The translations under genes and the position numbers were made by a program. The notes under the pieces are model-generated. The model searched no databases, was not told the origin of the DNA, and saw only the letters and a program-made list of their open reading frames with translations. A DNA stretch of 64,000 nucleotides from Sphingomonas citri (lineage in GTDB: Bacteria > Pseudomonadota > Alphaproteobacteria > Sphingomonadales > Sphingomonadaceae), in assembly GCF_019429485.1 (NCBI RefSeq), contig NZ_JAHXZN010000009.1, forward strand, positions 62,001 to 126,000, given 5' to 3'. Within the stretch, counting starts at the first letter, position 1. The number at the start of each line of letters is the position of its first letter. Of this stretch, positions 7,639-16,018 are shown piece by piece.

Positions 7639-8934
7639 TCAGGGCTGGGCGGCCTCGGTCAGCTTGACCCGAGCGGCTTTCAGCCGACGCACGCTCTCGG
7701 CCAGAAAGAGGCCTTCTGACTCCAGTTCCGAGACGGTCTTCCGCCGCTCGGCCAGCTCCGCCAGCCGACGATCGATCGCGTCCGCGGTCACCGTGATCTC
7801 GTCGACGGTGAAGTGGACGGCGGAAGGTGGAGGCGGCAACCGCAGCGGCTGGCGCACCTCAGGCCGGCTCTCGGTGGAAGCATGGATGCTCCAGAGATGC
7901 GCCTCGGCATCGAAGAGCTCGTCGAAAGCCTGGCTGGAGTTGCTGACGTTCACGATCCACTGCTCGCCGTCGCGTTCCATGAAGCCGGGCGCGTAAATCC
8001 GTCCCGGACTGTCGCTATCGTCGACCCTGCCAAGCTCCTCGCCGGCCGCAGCGAGGCCGTCGACGTCGCGGGCGGTGAGGCGCCAAGCGTCGAACCGCTC
8101 GCCTTCATCGGACGCGGTGAGATAGTGCGTCGTCGCGATCTTCCACGCCGCGTTCACGCGCTCGAGATCGTCCTCGAACGTGGCCGGCTCGGCGGTCGGC
8201 AGCAGAGGATGGCCCCGCTCGGCCTCCCATGCGGCGAGCATCACCATGTTGGCATCGACGAAGTCGTGCGAGGCACACGTACCCTCCGGCGCCACGCGGT
8301 TACGCAGCCGCATGTCCCGCCACTGCGCGGGCGTCAGCTCGAGAGCGAGCCCGCGCGCGAAGGCGCACGCGAGCGCCTCGACCGCGGCCGACGCCAGCAC
8401 CTCGTCCCAGTCGGCGCCGGCGTAGATGGTGGTCAGCTCGCCCACGGCATCGCGCCGGCTGAAGCTGAACCGAGGCGCTTCCGGAAACTCCCGCTTCGAC
8501 GGGTCGGCATAGTCGACCCAGACCTGCGCGGCCTCGCCCATCGGTCCCACGCACGGGCCGAAGCTGGGCGCAGTGTCATGGTGCCAGCTCATTTCCGACC
8601 AGCGCTCCGGAATCGGCATCATGGTCGCGACCGGATAGTCCGGAAATTGCCACGGCCAGTTCCGGTCCACGGCCTCGGTGGTGAAACGGTCGGCCAGCGA
8701 GACCATGCTGCCGCCCGCCATTTCGCGATAGGCCGCGATCGTCTCGGCATCGCCGTCGGCGCCGGCGATGAGCGTCCGCAGAACGTAGGGCCATGTCGCC
8801 ATGCCGACCGACACGTTGAGGAAGCCGTTCCAGTGGGTGTCGTCGGTGTAGCCCGGGAAGGTCGGACCTTCTCCGAACGTCCAGAGGACCGGGCGCATGA
8901 GGTGATCGGCTGACGCGGGCACGGACTGGGGCAT
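7639..8934 (-). CDS. hypothetical protein, 431 aa
   Basis: Unrecognised. Start ATG at 8934 (MPQSVPASADHL) chosen for its GAGGAG site; further upstream residues are low-complexity shadow of the leader region. The first 130 residues are rich in Trp and aromatic residues (NWPWQFPDYP), the middle is alanine-rich and helical, and the last 60 residues form a likely coiled coil (DAIDRRLAELAERRKTV). No membrane segment. The neighbouring genes and shared leader suggest it belongs to the accessory block; function unknown. Confidence 0.75.
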   Translation of the reverse strand: MPQSVPASADHLMRPVLWTFGEGPTFPGYTDDTHWNGFLNVSVGMATWPYVLRTLIAGADGDAETIAAYREMAGGSMVSLADRFTTEAVDRNWPWQFPDYPVATMMPIPERWSEMSWHHDTAPSFGPCVGPMGEAAQVWVDYADPSKREFPEAPRFSFSRRDAVGELTTIYAGADWDEVLASAAVEALACAFARGLALELTPAQWRDMRLRNRVAPEGTCASHDFVDANMVMLAAWEAERGHPLLPTAEPATFEDDLERVNAAWKIATTHYLTASDEGERFDAWRLTARDVDGLAAAGEELGRVDDSDSPGRIYAPGFMERDGEQWIVNVSNSSQAFDELFDAEAHLWSIHASTESRPEVRQPLRLPPPPSAVHFTVDEITVTADAIDRRLAELAERRKTVSELESEGLFLAESVRRLKAARVKLTEAAQP

Positions 8935-8970
8935 TAGGCGGCTCCTCGCCGGCTCATTCCGGCGTGCCCG

Positions 8971-8991
8971 CTCCCTCCCCCTCTCCTCTTT
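8971..8991 (-). repeat. purine-rich leader element, copy 3 (before the 431-aa gene)
   Basis: Minus-strand core GAGGAGAGGGGGAGGGAG, 36 bp before the start at 8934, followed by hairpin CGCCGG-AATGAG-CCGGCG and GAGGAG. Confidence 0.6.
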
Positions 8992-9011
8992 CGCGGCTCG
9001 GATCAGTGCGG

Positions 9012-10331
9012 CTACGCCGCGTGCCGAGCCGAAGCTGCCATCATCGTCGTGGCGGCCCCAAAACGCCGCAGCGTCGCCGCCATCTCCGACCGTAGCTTGG
9101 CCTTGTTCGAGACTATGATCTCGGCCGCGATTGGCGTGCCATCGGCATCGGCGTAGCCGGTTGCGAGTTGCCCGTTGCCGACCTCGACCCGGATCAATTG
9201 GCCGCGCACGGGGGCTGGCCCAACGTGCCGCACGGTGAACTCGCCGAGCTTCCCGACCAGGCCCTGGATCAGCTTGCCCCAGCGGATATGGCCCGCGGCC
9301 ATGTTCTCGTCGTCGCCATAGCCGCGATCGAGCCATGTGCGCAGGTGGGTGCGCTGCTGCAGCTTGGTGTTTCGCGTGCGCTCCATCGTTCGGCAGAGCG
9401 GCAGCGCGCTCGCGATACCATCGAGCAGTCGCAGGTCCTCGTCTTGAAGCGCCACCAGGATGTCGTCGATCTCGCGGCCGGACAGCGCTTCCACCAGCTG
9501 CTGGCGCAGCGCGGCGCCGGTAACCTGCCGGCGACCGCCTAAGCTCGCGCTCGGCGTGTAGTCGCCGGCGTGAAGGAGGCCGCGGTCCGTTAAAATAAGG
9601 AGCGTCATGGCCTCGGCGCCGGGCCGATCACGCACGATCCACAGAAAGTCCCACTTGGCGCGCGCCGGATCTCCGCCAGCGAGGTCGGCATCGCTGAGGA
9701 TGGCGAGACGCCGCGACCAGCGTGCCGGTCGAGCCTCATCACCGGGCTTCGGCCAGCTGCTCGGCAACGGCCGCGCCGGCGTAACCGGAACGACGGCAGC
9801 CGGCATGTTGCTCTGGCGGTGCAGCGCCAGGTTCGCGCGCCGCGCCGCGTCGAACAGGTCGGTGCGGTCGCCACCTCCGTCGGTGAAGCCTTGGTCGTAG
9901 GCCGCACGGCGGGTCTCGAGCGGCGCATTGCACGGTATCCCGTCCGGATAGTGGTGCGGCCATCCGACGTGCGCTGCGTACCAGCCATCGGCATAGCGGT
10001 TGGCGACGTCCCAGTCGTAGCCATACCGATCGCGGCCGTTGAGGATCGCAAGGTCGCGTTCGTTCGCCTTGCCCTCGCGCGCCTCGTTCTCGGTGAAGGC
10101 GAAGTTCTTGGCATGGCGCTCGGCTTCGGCCTCGACGCGCATTTCCTCGAACACAGGGCGGGTCGCGATCACACGCGCGTGGCTACGCGCGTGGCGATCG
10201 GCGAGCGGCGCACTGGGTGGCAGGTCAGGATAGTCGCGCCACGCCTTGGCGAGCGCCTCGGCGTGGGCAGGCCTGCGGCCGCGTGCCAACCACGTGTCGG
10301 CATCGGCGGGGTTGAAAGCGGTATCGGGCAT
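9012..10331 (-). CDS. hypothetical protein, 439 aa
   Basis: Unrecognised soluble protein. The N-terminal third contains Trp/Tyr-rich stretches (YGYDWDVANRYADGWYAAH), a middle Pro-rich linker near residue 190 and a C-terminal region with GHIRWGKLIQGLVGKLGEFTV. No catalytic motif is evident. ATG at 10331. It lies between other unknown genes on the same strand with short gaps, suggesting co-transcription. Confidence 0.72.
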   Translation of the reverse strand: MPDTAFNPADADTWLARGRRPAHAEALAKAWRDYPDLPPSAPLADRHARSHARVIATRPVFEEMRVEAEAERHAKNFAFTENEAREGKANERDLAILNGRDRYGYDWDVANRYADGWYAAHVGWPHHYPDGIPCNAPLETRRAAYDQGFTDGGGDRTDLFDAARRANLALHRQSNMPAAVVPVTPARPLPSSWPKPGDEARPARWSRRLAILSDADLAGGDPARAKWDFLWIVRDRPGAEAMTLLILTDRGLLHAGDYTPSASLGGRRQVTGAALRQQLVEALSGREIDDILVALQDEDLRLLDGIASALPLCRTMERTRNTKLQQRTHLRTWLDRGYGDDENMAAGHIRWGKLIQGLVGKLGEFTVRHVGPAPVRGQLIRVEVGNGQLATGYADADGTPIAAEIIVSNKAKLRSEMAATLRRFGAATTMMAASARHAA

Positions 10332-10375
10332 GACGGCCTCGCTCGTCGACGCGCCCGCGGGCGCGAGCAGGTGGA

Positions 10376-10876
10376 TCAGTCGGCCGCGAGGCGCGCGCGT
10401 GCGGTCTCGGCCTCATCGGGGAAGGCGGTGGCGAGGTTCGTGTGCAGCGTCTCGAAGTCTGCGACCGGGAAGGTGCCATCCGGTCCGGGCCGCGTGGTCT
10501 GCAGCGCACCGATCACCAGTTCGGTGACATCGGGCCGATGGATGGTGGCGACGCTGCCCTCGTAGCTGATCGGAGGAGCAAATCCGCCGTCGAGCCAGCG
10601 CGCCAGGCCGTTCTCAACGGCTTCAGCATAGGCCTGGACAGCCTCGTCCTCCTCATCGTCGATGCGGAGCGACAACGTCCGGTACACACCGAAATCGTGA
10701 CGATTGGCGAGCGGCTTGAGGCGGCAGCCTGCCGGCGGCTGACCGTAGCGTGCGATAATCGCGAGCTTATAGGCGAACACCTCATAGGCATTCACCGCAT
10801 CGAAGTCGGGCGTGTGGCCCAGCTGCGCGCAGTCTTCTTCGGCGGGTGCTCCGCCAAGGTCGATGACGTCGGACAT
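10376..10876 (-). CDS. hypothetical protein, 166 aa
   Basis: Acidic unknown protein starting MSDVIDLGGAPAEED; ATG at 10876 with AAGGAGA upstream. It contains RTLSLRIDDEEDEAVQAYAE and a helical C terminus (PDEAETARARLAAD). No membrane segment or known motif. It diverges from the VOC gene; the 91-bp gap holds its leader with the purine-rich element. Confidence 0.7.
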   Translation of the reverse strand: MSDVIDLGGAPAEEDCAQLGHTPDFDAVNAYEVFAYKLAIIARYGQPPAGCRLKPLANRHDFGVYRTLSLRIDDEEDEAVQAYAEAVENGLARWLDGGFAPPISYEGSVATIHRPDVTELVIGALQTTRPGPDGTFPVADFETLHTNLATAFPDEAETARARLAAD

Positions 10877-10909
10877 GGGAGGATCTCCTTCGATCCGCAT
10901 GGATCGGCA

Positions 10910-10930
10910 CTTCCCTCCCCCTCCTCTCTT
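10910..10930 (-). repeat. purine-rich leader element, copy 4 (before the 166-aa gene)
   Basis: Minus-strand core GAGAGGAGGGGGAGGGAAG, 33 bp before the start at 10876, followed by hairpin CGATCC-ATGC-GGATCG and AAGGAGA. Confidence 0.6.
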
Positions 10931-10967
10931 GCTTGGCAGAGCAGTTGCGTGCCGGCAGGAGGTGCCC

Positions 10968-11360
10968 ATGCCGCAGCATCTCAGCCTCGTTGCCATCGTC
11001 GTCGATGAGTACGACACCGCAATCGACTATTATGTCGGCACGCTCGGCTTCGAGTTGCGCGAGGACGCGGTACAGAGCGCGACCAAGCGGTGGGTGGTGG
11101 TCGCACCGCACGGAGCCTCCACGGGCCTGTTGCTCGCTCGCGCAGCCGACGAGCGGCAGCGGCACGCCATCGGCAATCAGAGCGGTGGCAGGGTCTTCCT
11201 CTTCCTCGAGACCGACGACCTGGTGCGCGACTACCAGATCTATCGGGAGCGTGGCGTTCGCTTTGTCGAAGATCCGCGGCACGAGGCTTACGGCGTCGTC
11301 GTGGTGTTCGAGGACCGTTACGGCAACCGCTGGGACCTCATCGAACGTGCCGGCGGGTGA
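10968..11360 (+). CDS. VOC (glyoxalase/bleomycin resistance/dioxygenase) family protein, 130 aa
   Basis: Compact beta-alpha-beta-beta-beta protein typical of the vicinal oxygen chelate superfamily: MPQHLSLVAIVVDEYDTAIDYYVGTLGFEL start pattern (positions 10968 on) with YDTAIDYYVGTLGFEL, a central FLFLETDDL strand and the C-terminal VVFEDRYGNRWDLIE containing the expected Glu ligands. Substrate cannot be told. AGGAGGT precedes the ATG. Length is normal for a single-module member. Confidence 0.88.
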   Translation: MPQHLSLVAIVVDEYDTAIDYYVGTLGFELREDAVQSATKRWVVVAPHGASTGLLLARAADERQRHAIGNQSGGRVFLFLETDDLVRDYQIYRERGVRFVEDPRHEAYGVVVVFEDRYGNRWDLIERAGG

Positions 11361-11404
11361 GGGCGTGACGAACGATTGCTGATGCCGGAAGCGTCTTAAT
11401 TGAT

Positions 11405-11420
11405 TAACCAAGTTTGGTTA
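11405..11420. promoter_or_regulatory. TAACCAA-GT-TTGGTTA palindrome
   Basis: Perfect 7-bp inverted repeat with a 2-nt centre, after the VOC gene and 67 bp before the Rmf-like gene. It could be an operator or the base of a small hairpin. A second hairpin (ACGCAGG-ACGGGA-CCTGCGT, 11451-11470) lies just before the ribosome binding site of the Rmf-like gene. Confidence 0.35.
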
Positions 11421-11486
11421 TCCGCCTGCGACCGCCGGAGAAGCGTGTCGACGCAGGACGGGACCTGCGTGTCGCAGGGAAGAAAC

Positions 11487-11693
11487 ATGCAGAACCCCTA
11501 TAATGAAGGGCTGGCGCATGCGCGTCGGAAGGGATCGACTGTCGCTGATTGCCCCTACAGCTCGGGTCTGATGGCGCATGAGCGCCAGCAGTGGCTTTCT
11601 GGGTTCCTGTCCAGGCAAGCCCACGTGCACGCGCTTACGGCGAAGGAGCAAGGCAGCAGCGAGCTCCCCCTTCTTGCCGAAGTTTACGCCTGA
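11487..11693 (+). CDS. ribosome modulation factor (Rmf)-like protein, 68 aa
   Basis: Small basic protein with the Rmf pattern: NPYNEGLAHARRKG (residues 3-16), then DCPYSSG and RQQWLSGF, matching the G/AR.G, CPY and R.QWL.G positions of E. coli Rmf. Rmf inactivates ribosomes as 100S dimers in stationary phase; plasmid-borne relatives include CrpP-like proteins of other function. The start at 11487 has CAGGGAAG upstream. Its 3' end overlaps the convergent membrane gene by 10 bp. Confidence 0.65.
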   Translation: MQNPYNEGLAHARRKGSTVADCPYSSGLMAHERQQWLSGFLSRQAHVHALTAKEQGSSELPLLAEVYA

Positions 11694-12358
11694 TCCTTCT
11701 CGACGCTCGCCGTGGGGAAACGTTCTTCGATTACCAGTGTCTGCCATTGCAGCCGCTCACGCCCGAGCGCTTCCGACCGATCGACCATCTGCTCGAGGGT
11801 GGCACTCAGACGGTTGAGCGACCCGGCGTAATCGGTGTCGAGCTCGTCGGCCTGCCGCGACGTCGGTGAGACCGTGGCACGTGCCTTTCGGTGAGCCTTG
11901 GCCAACGCAGGCATGTGCCGTTGTTCGATCCCCTCGAGCTCGATTGTGGCCTCCTCGCGCAGCTCTTCAGGTATGGCCTTGAGGCGAGCGAGCAGCCCGG
12001 CAATCCGTGCCTCTGCCATTCGCGCATCGATGTTCATCGGTAGGGTAGCAGCCAGAGGCTTGGGTCGCGGAGCGGTCGCTTTGGAAGGTCCAGCTAGCTC
12101 GATGTATCCCATACCTGTCGCATAAAGCATCCCGCCTACGAAGATGAGCACAACGGCGAGCGACTTCACGACATTGCCGCTGAGCAGATCGGCTATCTGC
12201 TGCTGCAGACTCGCGGGATCGGCGCCAACGCCGTCTCCAAATTCGGCGAACTGTGATGTCATGAAGTTCGCCGCTGAGAGAAACACGCCAAGCAGTCCGC
12301 AGTGAAGTCCGATATCGAAGCCGCCCTTTGGCGATGTGGGCTGATGGTGGTCGTCCAT
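11684..12358 (-). CDS. membrane protein with coiled-coil C-terminal half, 224 aa
   Basis: Unknown protein. A weak hydrophobic segment at about 21-35 and a clear one at about 63-85 (SLAVVLIFVGGMLYATGMGY) probably span the membrane; the remaining 130 residues are charged and helical (ARMAEARIAGLLARLKAIPE), likely cytoplasmic coiled coil. ATG at 12358 follows GGAGGGG. No homologous family recognised. Confidence 0.65.
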   Translation of the reverse strand: MDDHHQPTSPKGGFDIGLHCGLLGVFLSAANFMTSQFAEFGDGVGADPASLQQQIADLLSGNVVKSLAVVLIFVGGMLYATGMGYIELAGPSKATAPRPKPLAATLPMNIDARMAEARIAGLLARLKAIPEELREEATIELEGIEQRHMPALAKAHRKARATVSPTSRQADELDTDYAGSLNRLSATLEQMVDRSEALGRERLQWQTLVIEERFPTASVEKDQA

Positions 12359-12374
12359 GTTGAAGCCCCCTCCG

Positions 12375-12692
12375 TTACAGATCGCGGCCAAAGCGCTGAC
12401 GCTTCATGGCCGCCTGCGCGGGTCCATCGAAGCTGCCGAGCGTCTTCAGCCGATCGGTCTCGAGCGTGCTGGCGAGATCGGCGGGCAGCTCGGCATGGGA
12501 CGCTGCAACGGCAATCGCCGCGGCCGCGGTAGGCAGCTCGCGCGGGCTCGTACCTTCCCAAACGATGGTCTCGTGCTCGCCCTCATCGTCCGGGTCCGGA
12601 CGCGAGGCATGAACGTAGAAGGTGTCGAGCGGCCGGTCCCATCCGATCGCGACGGAGACGCCGGCGGTTCCGGCGAAGATATGACGGCTCAT
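12375..12692 (-). CDS. hypothetical protein, 105 aa
   Basis: Unknown protein beginning MSRHIFAGTAGVSVAIGWDR, with GGAGA 7 bp before the ATG at 12692. The first half looks beta-rich (GWDRPLDTFYVHAS), the second half helical and Ala-rich. It follows the 97-aa gene by 20 bp, across a CCCTCGAGGG palindrome. Function unknown. Confidence 0.65.
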   Translation of the reverse strand: MSRHIFAGTAGVSVAIGWDRPLDTFYVHASRPDPDDEGEHETIVWEGTSPRELPTAAAAIAVAASHAELPADLASTLETDRLKTLGSFDGPAQAAMKRQRFGRDL

Positions 12693-12712
12693 CGTCCAAT
12701 CTCCCTCGAGGG

Positions 12713-13006
12713 TTAGTCGGCCAGCGTGATCCACTCAGCGTGCCACGGCCGCGGGTGGGGCGCAAAGCGCAACGCGCCCGGAACGGTGAGGTGCGTGGTC
12801 ATCCGCTCGACCAGCCACTCTACGTAGTTCTGGCCCTCGGCCATGTCCCCGGCGAGCAGCTCGTCGAGCATCGCCGACTGGCGCGCCTGCGCGTCCGACA
12901 GCAAGGACCAGTCCAGCGCGTCGAGAAAGCGCTCACGCCGCTCGATGTAGCGCGCGATGCGCTGGAGGTCGGCCCGCGCGATGGCGAGCGCATCCTGGAT
13001 CCACAT
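12713..13006 (-). CDS. hypothetical protein, 97 aa
   Basis: Helix-rich small protein (MWIQDALAIARADLQRIARY) with a Trp-containing C terminus (PRPWHAEWITLAD). GGAGCA lies 7 bp before the ATG. It is 12 bp downstream of the 214-aa gene, so both are probably on one transcript. No family recognised. Confidence 0.6.
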   Translation of the reverse strand: MWIQDALAIARADLQRIARYIERRERFLDALDWSLLSDAQARQSAMLDELLAGDMAEGQNYVEWLVERMTTHLTVPGALRFAPHPRPWHAEWITLAD

Positions 13007-13018
13007 GGGTCGTGCTCC

Positions 13019-13663
13019 TCAGGCGGCGATCAGCGCGGGCGCGCTGCCAGCGATCGCAGGGGCGGTAAGATTGAGCTCGCGCGTGAGGCGCTCGGCGAAG
13101 CGGGCGGTGTTCAGCAGCTCGGCCATGCCGGCATGCCGGTTGGGCGGCTCGATCCCGTTCACGACGGCGCGATATGCGACCTCGCGTCCCTCGTACCGAC
13201 CGCCGACCCTAACGACGACGGCGACCTCGGGCGCGGCGAGAATGACGTAGCCGGACTCGGCCGTCGTGCCCTGAGAGGAGATGACGGTGTAGCTGCCATC
13301 GATAAGGTGCAGCGCCGATGCCAGCTTCTCCAGCTCGGCTCGCGCGTCCATGTGAAACCGCTCTTTGGCGACCTGGTCGTAGGCGACGCCACGGATGGCG
13401 ATGGAAAGCAGCGTCGGGAAGCGGCGCAGCGCGTCGATCCTGCGCTGGCAGGCATGCAGCAGCACCGAGCGCGGCGCGCGGTTGGTCGAGACGATCGCCA
13501 TGTGGCGCGCCAGCAGGACCATGGCGGGATCGCTGTCAGGGTCGACGCCAGCGTTGCGGCAATCGGCAAGCGCCTTGGTCATTGCCTGCAGGGTGACGGT
13601 GATCGTGGGCAGCGAGGCTGCATCCATCGCCTGATGGTGGCGGAACGGTACGTCGAAGCTCAT
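13019..13663 (-). CDS. hypothetical protein, 214 aa
   Basis: Unknown soluble protein. I chose ATG at 13663 (MSFDVPFRHHQAMD) because GGAGTC lies just upstream; a longer start would include leader sequence. The C-terminal half has alternating strands (YTVISSQGTTAESGYVILAA, VAVVVRVGGRYEGR). It is first in a run of three close minus-strand genes and has the purine-rich leader. Confidence 0.68.
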   Translation of the reverse strand: MSFDVPFRHHQAMDAASLPTITVTLQAMTKALADCRNAGVDPDSDPAMVLLARHMAIVSTNRAPRSVLLHACQRRIDALRRFPTLLSIAIRGVAYDQVAKERFHMDARAELEKLASALHLIDGSYTVISSQGTTAESGYVILAAPEVAVVVRVGGRYEGREVAYRAVVNGIEPPNRHAGMAELLNTARFAERLTRELNLTAPAIAGSAPALIAA

Positions 13664-13710
13664 GACGCCTGACTCCATGTGAGAGGACCTGGCGCGACAC
13701 CTCACGCCCG

Positions 13711-13733
13711 CCTCTCACTCCCCCCTCTTCTCC
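13711..13733 (-). repeat. purine-rich leader element, copy 5 (before the 214-aa gene)
   Basis: Minus-strand core GAAGAGGGGGGAGTGAGAGG, 47 bp before the start at 13663. The hairpin after the tract is less clear here than in copies 1-4. Confidence 0.5.
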
Positions 13734-13826
13734 GCGGCTCTGGATCCTCCCCGTGGTCGTCAGCCCCTCGGGGCTGGTCGCCCTAGCGTTTCACGGGCTC
13801 GGGCTCGCTCGTCTTCGATTAAGGCG

Positions 13827-13866
13827 CGCGGAAAGAGGTTGCCGGTTTCGGAAACCTCTTTCCGCG
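13827..13866. terminator. 14-bp perfect inverted repeat after the DUF7007-like gene
   Basis: CGCGGAAAGAGGTT and AACCTCTTTCCGCG pair perfectly around a 12-nt loop. The hairpin begins 5 bp past the stop of the 201-aa gene, so it most likely ends or stabilises that minus-strand transcript. No T run follows on either strand. The remaining 13734-13826 shows no gene. Confidence 0.55.
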
Positions 13867-13871
13867 GGCGC

Positions 13872-14477
13872 TCAGTCGATCGGCTCGACGCCTAGCGAAG
13901 CAAATGTGCTCGCCTGATCGCGCGCATCGTAGCGCGCCGCGTCGCACAGGCCTTTGAAGTTGGGACCGTCGTAGGTGGCGAAGCCAAGATGGCTGCAGCC
14001 GGTAATCCGCTGCCCGACGACGCCGACCTTGCCGGCTGGCACCCAGTCTGCCCAATCGCCCCAGGCGGCGCGCACGCCGACCTCGCCGATTGCGGCTTCG
14101 TACGACGCAATCGAGCGCAACACGTGGCTGTCGCTCGGTTGCAGCACCTCGCCGGTGAAGGCGGCGTAGCGCTGCGGACGCCAGTGCCGCGCAGTCTGGC
14201 GCGCGAGATCACGCTCGAGATCGAACAGCGGTTTACGCAGGGCGGCGAACTCGGCCTCAAAGCCGAGTATCACCAGCGACCAATCGACATCCTCTTCGTA
14301 GTAGATGCTGTCGAGCCGCAGCGCCTCCGGCATTGCTGCCTGGCGCTCATCAGAGAGCACGAAGCCGCCGTGCGACGCGGTGGTCACCGACCATACACCG
14401 GGCAGGCGTTGCTCGGCAGTCTGAGGTGCGTCCCAGAGGGTGTGAACAGGTGCGGGGATTGAGGCGAAGGCGGGCAT
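13872..14477 (-). CDS. DUF7007-like domain protein, 201 aa
   Basis: N-terminal half has the arrangement I associate with DUF7007: WDAPQTAEQRLPGVWSVTT-type start, then TASHGGFVLSDERQAAMPEA and YYEEDVDWSLV. Such proteins occur on sphingomonad and rhizobial plasmids and phages; function unknown. The C-terminal half contains AAWGDWADWVPAGKVGVVG. Start ATG at 14477 with GGGAGAAG in the loop of a GATC/GATC inverted repeat, which could mask the ribosome binding site. The family name is from memory and could be wrong. Confidence 0.65.
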   Translation of the reverse strand: MPAFASIPAPVHTLWDAPQTAEQRLPGVWSVTTASHGGFVLSDERQAAMPEALRLDSIYYEEDVDWSLVILGFEAEFAALRKPLFDLERDLARQTARHWRPQRYAAFTGEVLQPSDSHVLRSIASYEAAIGEVGVRAAWGDWADWVPAGKVGVVGQRITGCSHLGFATYDGPNFKGLCDAARYDARDQASTFASLGVEPID

Positions 14478-14500
14478 GATGATCTTCTCCCTGATCGACG

Positions 14501-14522
14501 CCCTTCCTCCCCCCCCTCTTCC
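14501..14522 (-). repeat. purine-rich leader element, copy 6 (before the DUF7007-like gene)
   Basis: Minus-strand AAGAGGGGGGGGAGGAAGGG, 23 bp before the start at 14477. The gap beyond it (14523-14640) has two imperfect direct repeats resembling CCCGAGTA and no gene. Confidence 0.55.
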
Positions 14523-14640
14523 TATACGTGGAGCTGTAAAGCGAGGATGATACGCCGCTGTCTCCCCGCGGCTGCGGGTCCCGACTTCCCGAGTACCCCG
14601 AGTAACCGGATTATTAGGCTTACCGGGTAATCATGGGCCT

Positions 14641-15165
14641 TCATCCGCGTGAGCTTCGCCTCTCACACGACAGGCGCTCGCCGTGGCGCCACTTTGCGGG
14701 ATCGACGAAGTAGCCTGCGTGCGCTCCGAGTTGGCGGCGCTGCGCCGTCTCGAAGGCCGCGACGTACCGTTGCGCGCGCGCAGGATCGCTTTTGAGGTAA
14801 CTGGTGGCTGGCACAGCAAGGCCGGCTGCGATCATTGTCTCACCGAGATCCTGCCCACCGACATCGACGGTCCCGATCGGCCGTCCGTAGCTCTGCTTGC
14901 CGGTCAACCGGATCGTGGCCGAGTTGGCCTTGAGCAGCTTGGAGGCATAGTCCTGGGCGGCCTTGCCGCACGGCCAGCAGCCTGACGTCGTGCGGCACAT
15001 CTGGCGCTTCTCGAAGGCGTCGGCGCCGAACAAGCGGATGTCGATCGAGACGGTGTCGCCGTCGATCGCGCGGCCATCGGCGGTGATCGCGCCGCTTTGG
15101 TCCGACCGCGGCGCCGTACCGGTGCAGGCAGCTGCGATGAGTGCGAGGCCGAGGATCAGGCGCAT
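14641..15165 (-). CDS. thermonuclease-like (SNase) family protein with signal peptide, 174 aa
   Basis: N-terminal MRLILGLALIAAACTG is a signal peptide, perhaps lipoprotein type (Cys15). The mature part resembles staphylococcal nuclease folds: AIDGDTVSIDIRLFGADAFE (D-G-D-T and the strand with Arg), later YGRPIGTVDVGGQDLGETMI and a conserved Tyr-rich C terminus. These proteins cleave nucleic acids outside the cytoplasm; here the classic Glu of the active site cannot be confirmed by eye. It overlaps the upstream 66-aa gene by 10 bp. Confidence 0.78.
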   Translation of the reverse strand: MRLILGLALIAAACTGTAPRSDQSGAITADGRAIDGDTVSIDIRLFGADAFEKRQMCRTTSGCWPCGKAAQDYASKLLKANSATIRLTGKQSYGRPIGTVDVGGQDLGETMIAAGLAVPATSYLKSDPARAQRYVAAFETAQRRQLGAHAGYFVDPAKWRHGERLSCERRSSRG

Positions 15166-15356
15166 GCGCTCACCTCGTCGACCAGCGCGTGTGCGCGCTC
15201 CATCACGCGCCAGGGCTGCATCCGGTCGCCGGTGAGCAGCAGTACGACGTCGAGGCCTTCGGCCTGCATTCGCTGCGCTACACGCCGGGCGTGAAGGGCG
15301 CTGCACAGACGCCAGCGCAAGGGAGAAAAGGGGGCGTCTTCCATGTCAGGCTCCAT
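15156..15356 (-). CDS. hypothetical protein, 66 aa
   Basis: Small protein starting MEPDMEDAPFSPLRWRLCSA. The ATG at 15356 overlaps the TGA of the DUF6927-like gene (ATGA) and its end overlaps the nuclease gene, so it lies in a tightly coupled three-gene set. It has a mixed helix pattern (HARRVAQRMQAEGLDVVLLL) with no known motif. Confidence 0.6.
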   Translation of the reverse strand: MEPDMEDAPFSPLRWRLCSALHARRVAQRMQAEGLDVVLLLTGDRMQPWRVMERAHALVDEVSACA

Positions 15357-15994
15357 CAGGCTGGCATTGCAGATGCGGGCGACTTCGCGAAGACTGTCGC
15401 GTGGACCTTCGTCACCGGCACGACGGTCCACGGCAGATCGCGGAAGTTGCGGATACGGTAGTGGCCGAAGCCCGAGGCGCACCGAACGGTTATCCGGCTG
15501 CCCCGCTTCACAACGATGAACTCGGTGCCGGAATGCCCATCCTCGAAGCGGATCGGCCCGGGGAAGCGTACGCGCATGCCGTCGTCGATCCGCCGCGCTC
15601 GCTGGCGCAGCCGCGCGAGACAGCGTCGACGCCAGTCCAGCGCCCCCTCGTTGTCGGTTGCCGGCAGGAGGCGAAGGATGCGTTCCGGGCACTCGTCCGA
15701 GCACGGTCCGGCGTTCTCGGTCAGATCCTTATAGGCGAAGACGTATCCGTCCGCGGCGTTCGGCGTCCACCGCACCTCACAGATCGCGGCGATGACGGAG
15801 GTGGCGACACCGTTCTCGAGCAGCTCGACAGCGGCATACCACGCGCGGTTTCCGGGGCAGGCGCTTGCGATGACGCGCGCACCGCGCGTGCCGCCACCAT
15901 CCTGCTCGCGCGAGTAAGTGAACTGGTCGTCCAGATAGGCCTTGGGCGTGGCGAAGCCGCCCATGCTGGTGCGAGGCATCGAAAGCCAACCCAT
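15356..15994 (-). CDS. DUF6927-like protein, 212 aa
   Basis: Begins MGWLSMPRTSMGGFATPKAY followed by LDDQFTYSREQDGG, a pattern I recall for DUF6927 proteins of alphaproteobacterial plasmids. It then has the strand-rich block RAWYAAVELL, AICEVRWTPN and GYVFAYKDLTE, and a Cys-containing stretch (GPCSDECPERILRLLP). Function unknown. It is 24 bp downstream of the ArdC-like gene and may be part of the same anti-restriction transcript. Confidence 0.7.
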   Translation of the reverse strand: MGWLSMPRTSMGGFATPKAYLDDQFTYSREQDGGGTRGARVIASACPGNRAWYAAVELLENGVATSVIAAICEVRWTPNAADGYVFAYKDLTENAGPCSDECPERILRLLPATDNEGALDWRRRCLARLRQRARRIDDGMRVRFPGPIRFEDGHSGTEFIVVKRGSRITVRCASGFGHYRIRNFRDLPWTVVPVTKVHATVFAKSPASAMPA

Positions 15995-16018
15995 GCCGGG
16001 TTCTCCTTGAAACGTGGA

